Of a stretch of 64,000 nucleotides of DNA, positions 32,873-40,722 are shown piece by piece (the stretch's first letter is position 1; the number at the start of each line of letters is the position of its first letter). The stretch spans positions 62,001-126,000 of the forward strand of contig CAZHZT010000001.1 in assembly GCA_964537285.1 (NCBI GenBank), read 5' to 3'. The notes under the pieces are model-generated. The model was not told the origin of the DNA and ran no database searches. It was given only the letters and a program-made list of their open reading frames with translations. The stretch comes from CAZHZT01 sp964537285 (GTDB lineage Bacteria > Bacteroidota > Bacteroidia > Chitinophagales > Saprospiraceae). A program made the translations under genes and the position numbers.

Positions 32873-35800
32873 GTGGAAAATCTTAAACAACTTTTAGAGC
32901 AATACAATAACGACGGACGCGTAAAGAAAGCAGTAAAGGCTTTAGAAAAGTCCGAACCTGCCCGTATTCAGTTAAGTGGAATGATCGGCGCCCAAGAGGC
33001 TTTTGTCTTAACAGCAATGTATAGAAATAAGCCTCAGAGCCATTTGATTGTTTGTGCGGATAAAGAAGAAGCGGCTTATTTTCAGAATAATGTTATGAAC
33101 CTTTTTGAACGTAAAGAGGCCCACTTCTTCCCAGATTCCTTCAAGCGCCCCGCTTATTTTGAGGAGTTGAATAGCAGTAATGTGTTGCAACGTACAGAAA
33201 CTATCAATAAAATCAGTGCTTCTAAAGCCGGAGGTGAGTTGATCTTTACTTATCCGGAAGCCCTGTTTGAAAAAGTGGTGGCTCCCAAAGTACTCGAGGA
33301 AACGCGTATTGAAATCAAGGTAAATGAAATCGCCGATATTGATACCATTATCGATATATTGGTTGAGTATGGTTTTGAACGTACTGATTTCGTTTTTGAA
33401 CCGGGGCAGTTCTCTATAAGGGGGGGGATAGTAGATATTTTTTCTTACGGAAATGACTATCCCTACCGAATTGAACTTTTTGATGAAGAGGTCGAGAGTA
33501 TAAGAACCTTTGACCCGTCCACTCAGCTTTCCAAAAAGAACATTGCCAAAGTATCGATTGTACCGAATATTAACACCAAGTTTTCTCAAAATCAAAAGGT
33601 ATCTCTTCTTCAGGTTTTGCCCGAAAATACGGTCGTCTGGATCCGGGACTTTCAAATTATGCTCGATGGCCTTCAGAATTGCTTTGAAAAAGCAGAGGAA
33701 TACGGTCGAAAAGTCTCCTCTCTGGATGAAAGTGAACTGGCAGCTGTTTTTCGGGATCGGGCGTTTATACGCCCCGGAGAAATAATGGAAGACCTTGCTA
33801 AGCATCCTATTATCCATTTTGGCAGTGGTAAGCAAGCAATTCCATTTGATCAAAAAATTACTTTTAGTGCAAAACCTCAGCCAAGCTTCAATAAGAACTT
33901 TGCGCTGCTAATCGATAACCTCAAAGAAAACGATTCAGAAAAAATAGCCAATTATCTCTTCACGGATAATCCTAGGCAAATTGAGCGGTTTTATGCTATT
34001 TTTGAGGATCTTGAGGCCAATGTTAAATTCCATCCAATTAATAAAGCCATTCATAAAGGTTTCATTGACCTGGATCTTAATATTGCTTGTTATACCGATC
34101 ACCAAATCTTTGAGCGTTTCCATCGCTATAAATTAAAAAGCGGATTTACAAAAGATCAGGCACTTAACATGCGCATGCTCAGAGAGCTAAAGCCCGGAGA
34201 CTATGTTTCGCACATCGATCACGGCATCGGTAGATATTCCGGGCTGGAAAAAATCGATATCAACGGGCATATTCAGGAATCAGTGCGCTTGGTTTATAAG
34301 AATAATGATATTTTATATGTGAGTATTAACTCTTTACACAAAATATCAAAATTTACCGGGCAGGAGGGCTTAGTGCCCAAACTGAGTAAATTGGGGTCTG
34401 ATGCCTGGAAAAACCTCAAACGCAAAACCAAGAAAAAAGTAAAAGATATTGCAGGTGAATTGATTAAATTGTATGCTAAGCGTAAAGCTACCCAAGGGTT
34501 TGCCTTTCCTACAGATGGCTATCTGCAAAATGAACTGGAAGCTTCTTTTATTTACGAAGACACTCCCGACCAGCTTAAGGCTACTATTGATGTAAAAGAG
34601 GATATGACAGCAAGCTACCCCATGGATCGCCTGATCTGTGGAGATGTTGGTTTTGGAAAAACGGAGGTTGCTGTCAGAGCAGCTTTTAAATCTGTAGTAG
34701 GAGGAAAACAGGTAGCGGTGCTGGTACCGACCACCATCCTGGCTCTTCAGCATTTTCGTACTTTTAATGAACGCTTAGGAGAATTTTCTGTAAAAGTTGA
34801 CTATGTCAATCGCTTTCGTACCGCTAAAGAAAAACGTGAGATTTTTGACCGCCTGAAAAAAGGAGAAATAGATATTGTCATTGGCACACACGCGCTTTTA
34901 AATAAGAGTGTCGGGTTTAAAGATCTGGGCCTTTTAGTTGTCGATGAAGAGCAAAAGTTTGGGGTATCAGCCAAGGAAAAATTGCGAAACATTAAAGTAA
35001 ATGTCGATACGCTTACGCTTACGGCTACCCCTATACCTCGCACCTTGCAGTTTTCTCTTATGTCTGCTCGTGATTTGACGATCATTCGCACTCCGCCACC
35101 TAATCGACTGCCTATTCACACCGAAATCCGTGTTTTTAATGATGAATTGATCAAGGAATCGATTTACTATGAAATAAATAGAGGTGGCCAGGTGTATTTC
35201 GTGCATAATCGAGTGAAAACCTTGCCAGATATAACAGCTATGGTGCGTCGGCTTTGCCCGGATGTTGACGTAGCTACCGCTCACGGGAAAATGGATCCTA
35301 AAGATCTTGAGCAGAAATTAATGGATTTCATTGAGCGTCGATACGATGTTCTTGTTTGTACAAATATTATTGAAACCGGTCTTGATATTCCGAATACGAA
35401 TACGATTATTATCAACAATGCTCATCAATTCGGAATGAGTGATCTGCATCAATTAAGGGGCAGGGTAGGGCGTTCCAATAAACAAGCCTTTTGCTACCTT
35501 TTCTGTCCGCCTATGTCTACACTCACCAGAGATGCACGTTTGCGCCTGAAAACGTTGGAAGAGCATTCTGAGTTAGGCAGTGGTTTTAACATTGCCATGC
35601 GGGATCTGGATATCCGGGGTGCCGGAAACCTACTGGGAGCAGAGCAAAGTGGCTTCATTTCTGAAATTGGCTATGAGACCTATCAGAAAATTCTCGAGGA
35701 GGCCGTCCAGGAACTTAAAGAGAATGAATTTAAAGACCTTTTTAAAAAAGATTTGGAGAAAAATCATCAATACGTGCGGGATGTGCAGGTGGAAACGGAT

Positions 35801-36265
35801 ATCGAGATGCTAATTCCTGATGAATATGTTAGTAATATTCAGGAGCGCTTGAATTTATATACGGAGCTGGATAAGGTGGAGAAGGAAGAAGGTATAGAGA
35901 AGTTCAAAAACAATATCCGCGATCGATTCGGAGCGGTGCCTCCTCAGGTCGAAGAACTATTTGAAGGCTTGCGCTTGCGCTGGATCTGCAAAGATCTTGG
36001 CTTTGAAAGAGTCATTCTAAAAAACAATAAATTGAGGGCTTATTTTGTCAGTAACCCCCAGTCTCCTTTTTATGAAACAGAGCTTTTCCAAAACATGGTG
36101 CAATATGTGGCTACCATTGGTCAGAAGTATGGCTTCTCATTCAAAAAGAGTAATAAGTATTTTATACTCGTAAAAGATAATGTGCAGAATCTACATGAGG
36201 CCAAAGAGAATCTTAAAATTATCGGAGATGCTGTTTTAGCTGAAAACCTGGAAGCAGCCAATTAA
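32873..36265 (+). CDS. mfd: Transcription-repair coupling factor Mfd
   Basis: A 1130-aa SF2 DNA translocase that removes stalled RNA polymerase and recruits UvrA. In order: the UvrB-like N-terminal region (about 1-330), and the RNA-polymerase interaction domain (KPGDYVSHIDHGIGRYSGLE, about 440-510). Next come the translocase lobes, with Walker A GDVGFGKTE near 590, DEEQ near 688 and RDLDIRGAGNLLGAEQSG near 908. The C-terminal regulatory domain follows. The GTG start at 32873 keeps the full N-terminus; the first in-frame ATG is 36 codons later. A -7 element sits four bases upstream. A perfect palindrome follows the stop. Confidence 0.97.
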   Translation: MENLKQLLEQYNNDGRVKKAVKALEKSEPARIQLSGMIGAQEAFVLTAMYRNKPQSHLIVCADKEEAAYFQNNVMNLFERKEAHFFPDSFKRPAYFEELNSSNVLQRTETINKISASKAGGELIFTYPEALFEKVVAPKVLEETRIEIKVNEIADIDTIIDILVEYGFERTDFVFEPGQFSIRGGIVDIFSYGNDYPYRIELFDEEVESIRTFDPSTQLSKKNIAKVSIVPNINTKFSQNQKVSLLQVLPENTVVWIRDFQIMLDGLQNCFEKAEEYGRKVSSLDESELAAVFRDRAFIRPGEIMEDLAKHPIIHFGSGKQAIPFDQKITFSAKPQPSFNKNFALLIDNLKENDSEKIANYLFTDNPRQIERFYAIFEDLEANVKFHPINKAIHKGFIDLDLNIACYTDHQIFERFHRYKLKSGFTKDQALNMRMLRELKPGDYVSHIDHGIGRYSGLEKIDINGHIQESVRLVYKNNDILYVSINSLHKISKFTGQEGLVPKLSKLGSDAWKNLKRKTKKKVKDIAGELIKLYAKRKATQGFAFPTDGYLQNELEASFIYEDTPDQLKATIDVKEDMTASYPMDRLICGDVGFGKTEVAVRAAFKSVVGGKQVAVLVPTTILALQHFRTFNERLGEFSVKVDYVNRFRTAKEKREIFDRLKKGEIDIVIGTHALLNKSVGFKDLGLLVVDEEQKFGVSAKEKLRNIKVNVDTLTLTATPIPRTLQFSLMSARDLTIIRTPPPNRLPIHTEIRVFNDELIKESIYYEINRGGQVYFVHNRVKTLPDITAMVRRLCPDVDVATAHGKMDPKDLEQKLMDFIERRYDVLVCTNIIETGLDIPNTNTIIINNAHQFGMSDLHQLRGRVGRSNKQAFCYLFCPPMSTLTRDARLRLKTLEEHSELGSGFNIAMRDLDIRGAGNLLGAEQSGFISEIGYETYQKILEEAVQELKENEFKDLFKKDLEKNHQYVRDVQVETDIEMLIPDEYVSNIQERLNLYTELDKVEKEEGIEKFKNNIRDRFGAVPPQVEELFEGLRLRWICKDLGFERVILKNNKLRAYFVSNPQSPFYETELFQNMVQYVATIGQKYGFSFKKSNKYFILVKDNVQNLHEAKENLKIIGDAVLAENLEAAN

Positions 36266-36270
36266 AAATT

Positions 36271-36334
36271 CGAAGAATGCATACATTACCGGAGCCTTGC
36301 CGCGGCAAGGCTCCGGTAATGTATGCATTCTTCG
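36271..36334. terminator. 64-bp perfect loopless palindrome after mfd
   Basis: The 32-base arms 36271-36302 and 36303-36334 are exact complements with the centre gccg|cggc and no loop. It begins five bases after the mfd stop. A family G tip (caactcgggttaatta) follows at 36336. Confidence 0.85.
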
Positions 36335-36353
36335 CAACTCGGGTTAATTAAAA

Positions 36354-37601
36354 TCACAAACTATCAGGATTCATTAACTTTCCTACAAAAAGGGCGTTAT
36401 TCCCCACTCTTTCCCTAATTACAAAGACAAAAGGCTTGTTACATTCAATAAGCGGAATCAGTGGTGCCGAGGTTTCTAAAATTTCCACAATGGTAGCGGC
36501 TGCAGCTTCTGTACCTTCTTCATTAACTTCTACAAAAGATTGGTGAATAACCCGGCTGATCCGTAAGGAAGCATCGGCGATATTGGAAAAATCGGCTCCT
36601 TCCGTAAATGCTTCCGGCATGCCCATTTCCGAAAGCGGATCATTTAATAGTTGCTTATAACTCATTGAAAACCTTGGGAGTTTAAGCTCTACGTTTTCAG
36701 AGGCTAATTTTTCTACCCATTCTTCAAAACGACCTTTTTCCAGTTCTTCTAAAAGGTCATCAGTGGTATAATTTTCATCAGGAAGTAAAATAGTCATGGA
36801 AAAAAGGGAATCCCCGTAAGGTAGATCTACAGCCTGGAAAAAACTGCCCTGATAGTAGGGTACGCCCACTTCCGAGTGGTGCATCATATCTACTTCAATA
36901 GTAGAGTTGTTGGATAAATAAAAATCGGCTTTTACGGTATTTTTTTCATCAAATTGAAACAACCAGTCTCCTTTGAAGTATATGGCATTTATAAGGTACA
37001 TTACCGCAGAACCGGGGATATAGTCAAGCATTTCTTTAATGAGCCCGTTGGTGTTGTTTTCAATCCATCCGTTAATAATATCTACTGCATTTGGAAGGTT
37101 GAAATCAATTTCATTGACTTCACTTTTAAAGAAATCGGTATTGGTTTCCAGAAATTCAGGTTTTACATTGTACCCCAGGCGGTACCAAATGGAGTTCGCT
37201 ATAGAAAGATCTACTTTCGGGTCAATGTCAGGTAGGGTTTCTAACAGGTTTTTGTATTGTGAATTGGTGGTATCGAGTGGTTGATCGTCGATTTCAAGGG
37301 TTTGCATCATTTCACTTCTTGTATTGGAAGCAGCTCCGTTAGTAGTCATAGTCAAAGCAGTAGAAATGCTGAGAGGAGAGATAAAGATGTTCTCGTCCTC
37401 CTGACCTTGATTGAGCTTGCTTAATAATTGGAAACCAAAAGAATTGTTCGGCTCACTTAGAGCACAAACTCCAGGGGCTTCCGAGCAGGTAAGCTCAATC
37501 CGTTCATTGTTTGGTGTATTTGGGTTGATGCTGTCATCTTCATTGCATGCCATAATGGATATTGCAAGGAAATGGAGGAGAAAAAAAAGTTTAGAATTCA
37601 T
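36354..37601 (-). CDS. Serpin family lipoprotein (putative protease inhibitor)
   Basis: A 415-aa serine protease inhibitor fold protein. It begins with a lipoprotein signal ending IMAC (Cys19). Serpin signatures are present: NIFISPLSISTALTMTTNGA near residue 72, NAIYFKGDWLFQF near 205, and the terminal NKPFVFVIRERVGNNALFVGKLMNP. The reactive-centre hinge reads EEGTEAAAATIVEI near 355, the small-residue pattern of inhibitory serpins. Anchored to the outer membrane, it could protect the cell from its own secreted or foreign proteases. It is a single-gene unit. Confidence 0.93.
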   Translation of the reverse strand: MNSKLFFLLHFLAISIMACNEDDSINPNTPNNERIELTCSEAPGVCALSEPNNSFGFQLLSKLNQGQEDENIFISPLSISTALTMTTNGAASNTRSEMMQTLEIDDQPLDTTNSQYKNLLETLPDIDPKVDLSIANSIWYRLGYNVKPEFLETNTDFFKSEVNEIDFNLPNAVDIINGWIENNTNGLIKEMLDYIPGSAVMYLINAIYFKGDWLFQFDEKNTVKADFYLSNNSTIEVDMMHHSEVGVPYYQGSFFQAVDLPYGDSLFSMTILLPDENYTTDDLLEELEKGRFEEWVEKLASENVELKLPRFSMSYKQLLNDPLSEMGMPEAFTEGADFSNIADASLRISRVIHQSFVEVNEEGTEAAAATIVEILETSAPLIPLIECNKPFVFVIRERVGNNALFVGKLMNPDSL

Positions 37602-37610
37602 GGTCTTGAA

Positions 37611-37728
37611 TTTAATTTATGCAAGTTGTGATGATAAGAGAGAATTCGTAGCCCTTTTGAGGCAAAACCTAAGATTTCTTCTGAAAAATCTCCTTATTCT
37701 CTCATATCATCACAACCTGGGTTAATTT
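37611..37728. repeat. Family G palindrome, copy G5
   Basis: The left arm gcaagttgtgatgataagag (from 37621) and right arm ctcatatcatcacaacctgg (to 37720) are imperfect complements. An aagattt.../...aaatctt stem lies inside. It directly precedes the serpin start, on its upstream side. Confidence 0.65.
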
Positions 37729-37740
37729 GATAATTGGTTT

Positions 37741-37884
37741 GTGAACTTGATAGCTTTTGTTGAAAAATGCTCCGTCAATCATATAGACGTTCCGGAAAGA
37801 TGGAAAGGTTGGGAAGAAAATACAATTAATGAGGAACGGAAAACGGTTGTCGGTTGGAAAGAACGGTATTGTTTTGGAAATTAA
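37741..37884 (+). pseudogene. Possible gene remnant
   Basis: A 47-codon open frame starting at GTG reads like protein (VPERWKGWEENTINEERK, then VGWKERYCFGN) with tryptophan-rich charged sequence. It has no ribosome-binding site, no family match I can name, and is flanked by palindromes. It could be the end of a decayed gene or chance. Confidence 0.2.
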
Positions 37885-37996
37885 CGGTAATGCACTCATA
37901 AAGAGGCCGTTCTAAATATAATAAAGGTTAAATAATTCCTTTAGAAGCACCTAGAATAACATGAGTTTTTTTATATTTTTGTCCTGGAAGTCTTTT

Positions 37997-38155
37997 AGAC
38001 TTGTTCTGTAGCTGCTGATGGAGCGTAATTGACCAAATTTTATTTTAGACAAGGCGAAAAACGCAGGCATAGCCTTAGTTACGTCGAGTATTTTCAACGC
38101 GGTATAAAATAAAATCTGGCAATTTAAGCCCATTTAGCAGCTACAGAACAAGTCT
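37997..38155. mobile_element. Family C MITE-like element with 20-bp inverted ends
   Basis: A 159-bp element. The ends agacttgttctgtagctgct and agcagctacagaacaagtct are perfect inverted repeats. A second nested pair (ccaaattttattttagac / tataaaataaaatctgg) lies inside, around a centre reading ggcgaaaaacgcaggc. No clear target duplication was found. Single ends occur at 4286, 17529 and 21482. Confidence 0.75.
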
Positions 38156-38270
38156 TTTAATCGTAGTTCATTATCTCGCATAAAACCTTCTTATTTAGAG
38201 GGATGCTGCCATGTGCCATGAATTACCTTTAAAAACTACTTCTTATGAATATTTCTAAAACCGATTTCTT

Positions 38271-38774
38271 ATGGTAAAAAAATACACCTTAATTTTTGCT
38301 ATGGGTTTCCTATTCTGCTTTTCGATCTCTGCACAGAATATGAAAATTAGCCCGTCCGTAATTGCTTCTAATGGCGCTACGGCTACTGCCGGAAACACCC
38401 ACCTCAGCTGGACAATCGGCGAACTAAGCGTTAGTTGTATCGATAACGGAGATACTTATTTAAGCCAGGGATTTCAGCAACCTTTTGAAGCAGATATCTC
38501 TGTCAGCATTTTGGAATCCAACCTTCCGGAGGGATTTGAATTATCTGTCTTTCCAAATCCAACCCTTGGTGAAGTAAATCTGATCTTCGAAAACCCATTC
38601 TTACATACCATTTATGTTTTTGATGTGAAAAGTAATCTTTTAAAAGAGCTTAATTCTTCTGCATTAAAAGATGAAATAGATCTAAGCACCTTTCCGGAAG
38701 GAAAATATCTTATTCATGTAAAAGACGATTCCAATAATCGAATGACAACAGTCAAAGTGTTGATCCAAAAATAA
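38271..38774 (+). CDS. Small secreted protein with T9SS C-terminal sorting domain
   Basis: A 167-aa protein. The signal peptide ends SISAQ (residues 1-22). A short region with ATATAGNTHLSWTIGELSV resembles the segment preceding sorting domains in many small Bacteroidota proteins. The T9SS type A domain occupies about residues 85-167 (LSVFPNPTLGEVNLIF, LSTFPEGKYLIHV, TTVKVLIQK). It would be exported by the T9SS and anchored to the cell surface. The next gene begins 19 bases downstream. Confidence 0.85.
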   Translation: MVKKYTLIFAMGFLFCFSISAQNMKISPSVIASNGATATAGNTHLSWTIGELSVSCIDNGDTYLSQGFQQPFEADISVSILESNLPEGFELSVFPNPTLGEVNLIFENPFLHTIYVFDVKSNLLKELNSSALKDEIDLSTFPEGKYLIHVKDDSNNRMTTVKVLIQK

Positions 38775-38793
38775 AAAGTATAAATCTATCATT

Positions 38794-39999
38794 ATGAGAA
38801 TCCTAATATCTTTGGTTCTTGGTTTGTTCCCAATCCTGCTTGCAGCGCAAGCACCTAAAAACTTAAAATATCAAGCTGTATTAAGGAATGATCAGCTTGA
38901 AATACGTTCCAACGAACAGGCAGCTGTTCAGGTGGAAATCTTTGATGGAGTACCCGGTAGTGGAGGGGAAAAAGTATTTTGTGAAACACACAATGTAACA
39001 ACAAATGCCATTGGCTTATTTACTTTTGACATAGGTACGAGTAGTGAGCCTTGTTGGCCGGATCCTTTCAATGAAATTGACTGGGGAAATGGTGATTTTT
39101 ATTTGCTCATTAAAGTTGATAACCAACAAATTGGTGATCCGGAGCCTTTTTCTTCCGTTCCTTATGCTTTATATGGAGAAGATGCTGATGCTGATCCTCA
39201 GAATGAAATCCAACAGATAACATTGGACGGTGGCATTCTCAGCCTCTCAAAAGGCGGAGGTACAGTCGATCTGAGCGACCCCGATGCTGATCCGGAAAAC
39301 GAGATTCAGCAAATATCCATTAATGCGAATAACGTCATTTCTCTTTCTAAAAATGGAGGAAGCGTACTCCTTCCTGAAGATAAAACCGAAGATGCCGACG
39401 CTGATCCAAATAATGAATTACAGGAAATCTCTATAAACGGAACAGAGATCTCCTTATCCCAGAACGGCGGAGCCATCCAGCTACCACCCGATGAAGTGGA
39501 TGATGCGGATGCTGATCCTGAAAATGAGTTTCAACAGCTTTCCATTGACGGGGATGAGATTACCCTTACTCCTAATGGTGGCCAGGTGTTCCTTCCCAGC
39601 CGCTTTAGAGCCGGTTTTTTAGAAATGTCTAGTTCCAGTGCTTCATTGATTATTAATCATGGGTTAGGGGTGAAGCCAAAAACATTGAAAATTAAAATAC
39701 TGGCCGTGGGGGGCACCTACTGGTCCTTCGGGGAATGGTATGATATTGATAATGACGGTGTCGGCGTGTCTTCATTTACACATTATCAACATGATGCAGC
39801 GACGCCTGAAAATGGAAAAACGTCAGCCATCATTGCTAATAATACCAAAATCGTTGGATTTTTTAAGTCGGTGAATCCCAATATTACTACTGAATTCAAC
39901 GTTACTGTAAATGATACCAACGTGGTTCTGAACCGGGTTGGTACCTTACCTCCAGGAAACTTCTCCAAGATCTTCGTATCTTGGTATGCAAGTTATTAA
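38794..39999 (+). CDS. Repeat-containing surface protein
   Basis: A 401-aa protein. The signal peptide ends LLAAQ (1-19) and is followed by the domain APKNLKYQAVLRNDQ that is common in Bacteroidota fibre-like proteins (about 20-128). Four units of about 35 residues span about 129-271, each of the form DADPxNEIQQIS...ISLSxNGGxVxLP. The C-terminal globular region (about 275-401) ends KIFVSWYASY. No T9SS tail is evident. The repeats suggest an extended or trimeric stalk. It is transcribed with the 38.3-kb cargo gene. Confidence 0.7.
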   Translation: MRILISLVLGLFPILLAAQAPKNLKYQAVLRNDQLEIRSNEQAAVQVEIFDGVPGSGGEKVFCETHNVTTNAIGLFTFDIGTSSEPCWPDPFNEIDWGNGDFYLLIKVDNQQIGDPEPFSSVPYALYGEDADADPQNEIQQITLDGGILSLSKGGGTVDLSDPDADPENEIQQISINANNVISLSKNGGSVLLPEDKTEDADADPNNELQEISINGTEISLSQNGGAIQLPPDEVDDADADPENEFQQLSIDGDEITLTPNGGQVFLPSRFRAGFLEMSSSSASLIINHGLGVKPKTLKIKILAVGGTYWSFGEWYDIDNDGVGVSSFTHYQHDAATPENGKTSAIIANNTKIVGFFKSVNPNITTEFNVTVNDTNVVLNRVGTLPPGNFSKIFVSWYASY

Positions 40000-40005
40000 T
40001 GATAG

Positions 40006-40075
40006 AAAGAAACGAATTCAAATGGTAAGAGAAGCGCGCTAGCGCGCTTCTCTTACCATTTGAATTCGTTTCTTT
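40006..40075. terminator. 70-bp perfect loopless palindrome
   Basis: The 35-base arms meet at gcgcgct|agcgcgc (40040/40041) and extend to agaaacgaattc and its complement. It starts seven bases after the preceding stop and ends 34 bases before the sigma factor start. Confidence 0.85.
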
Positions 40076-40109
40076 AAGAATTTTTACCATTTGAAAACAA
40101 ATATTAAAC

Positions 40110-40670
40110 ATGCAAAAAAACGCGACTCCCGTCTTTTTGCTGCAACATCATGATGAAGCTTTGTTACTGGCTTATCAGAAAACCGGTACTCCGGAGTTGG
40201 CAGCAGAACTCTTTCAACGCTATTTCCCTTTCGTATTCAACCAATGTTTTAAGTTTCTGAGAAATCGAGCAGATGCCGAGGACGCTTGTATGCAGGTTTT
40301 CGAAAAAGTGCTTCGATGCAAACCCAAAGACAGGGTTCTGTCTTTTTGCAGTTGGCTTGCAGTGATCACCAGAAATGAATGCCTTTCCGTATTGCGGAAG
40401 CGTCAAAAACGCTTGAAAGACCGAGAACAGTATGGGGAGGATATAGAATGCTTCCAACCCCTGCAAGAATTACAAGAAATAGAACTTAGGGAATTGAATT
40501 TGCTGCAAGCAGTCCTTTCGTTAAAAAAAGAACAGAGGATGTGTATCGAGCTTTTTTATTTTGCGGGCAAAAGGTATCAGGAAATTACTGAGATTTGTGG
40601 TTTTAGCCTGAAGGAAGTGAAAAGTTATTTGCAAAATGGGCGTAGAAACCTAAGGAGGATGTTGAAATAA
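40110..40670 (+). CDS. ECF-type RNA polymerase sigma factor
   Basis: A 186-aa sigma-70 family protein of ECF form. Region 2 covers about residues 28-95 (FPFVFNQCFKFLRNRADAED, FCSWLAVITRNECLSVLRK). Region 4 covers about 130-183 (LSLKKEQRMCIELFYFAGKR, YQEITEICGFSLKEVKSYLQ), with its helix-turn-helix. No anti-sigma factor gene is adjacent, so its control is not visible here. It is a single-gene unit ending in a strong terminator. Confidence 0.9.
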   Translation: MQKNATPVFLLQHHDEALLLAYQKTGTPELAAELFQRYFPFVFNQCFKFLRNRADAEDACMQVFEKVLRCKPKDRVLSFCSWLAVITRNECLSVLRKRQKRLKDREQYGEDIECFQPLQELQEIELRELNLLQAVLSLKKEQRMCIELFYFAGKRYQEITEICGFSLKEVKSYLQNGRRNLRRMLK

Positions 40671-40700
40671 AAAAGGATCGGCGAAAGCCGATCCTTTTTT
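40669..40700. terminator. Bidirectional intrinsic terminator between sigma factor and htpG
   Basis: The stem aaaaaaggatcggc, a GAAA tetraloop, then gccgatcctttttt, overlapping the sigma factor stop. It has the classical form, unlike the long palindromes elsewhere, and serves two convergent genes. Confidence 0.9.
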
Positions 40701-40722
40701 ATATTCTTTTCTTTCAGAAGAT

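Noticed and set aside
33008..33853. 281-aa open frame opposite mfd
   Set aside because: It lies wholly antisense to the N-terminal part of mfd and has no recognisable domain or ribosome-binding site; it is a shadow of the coding strand.
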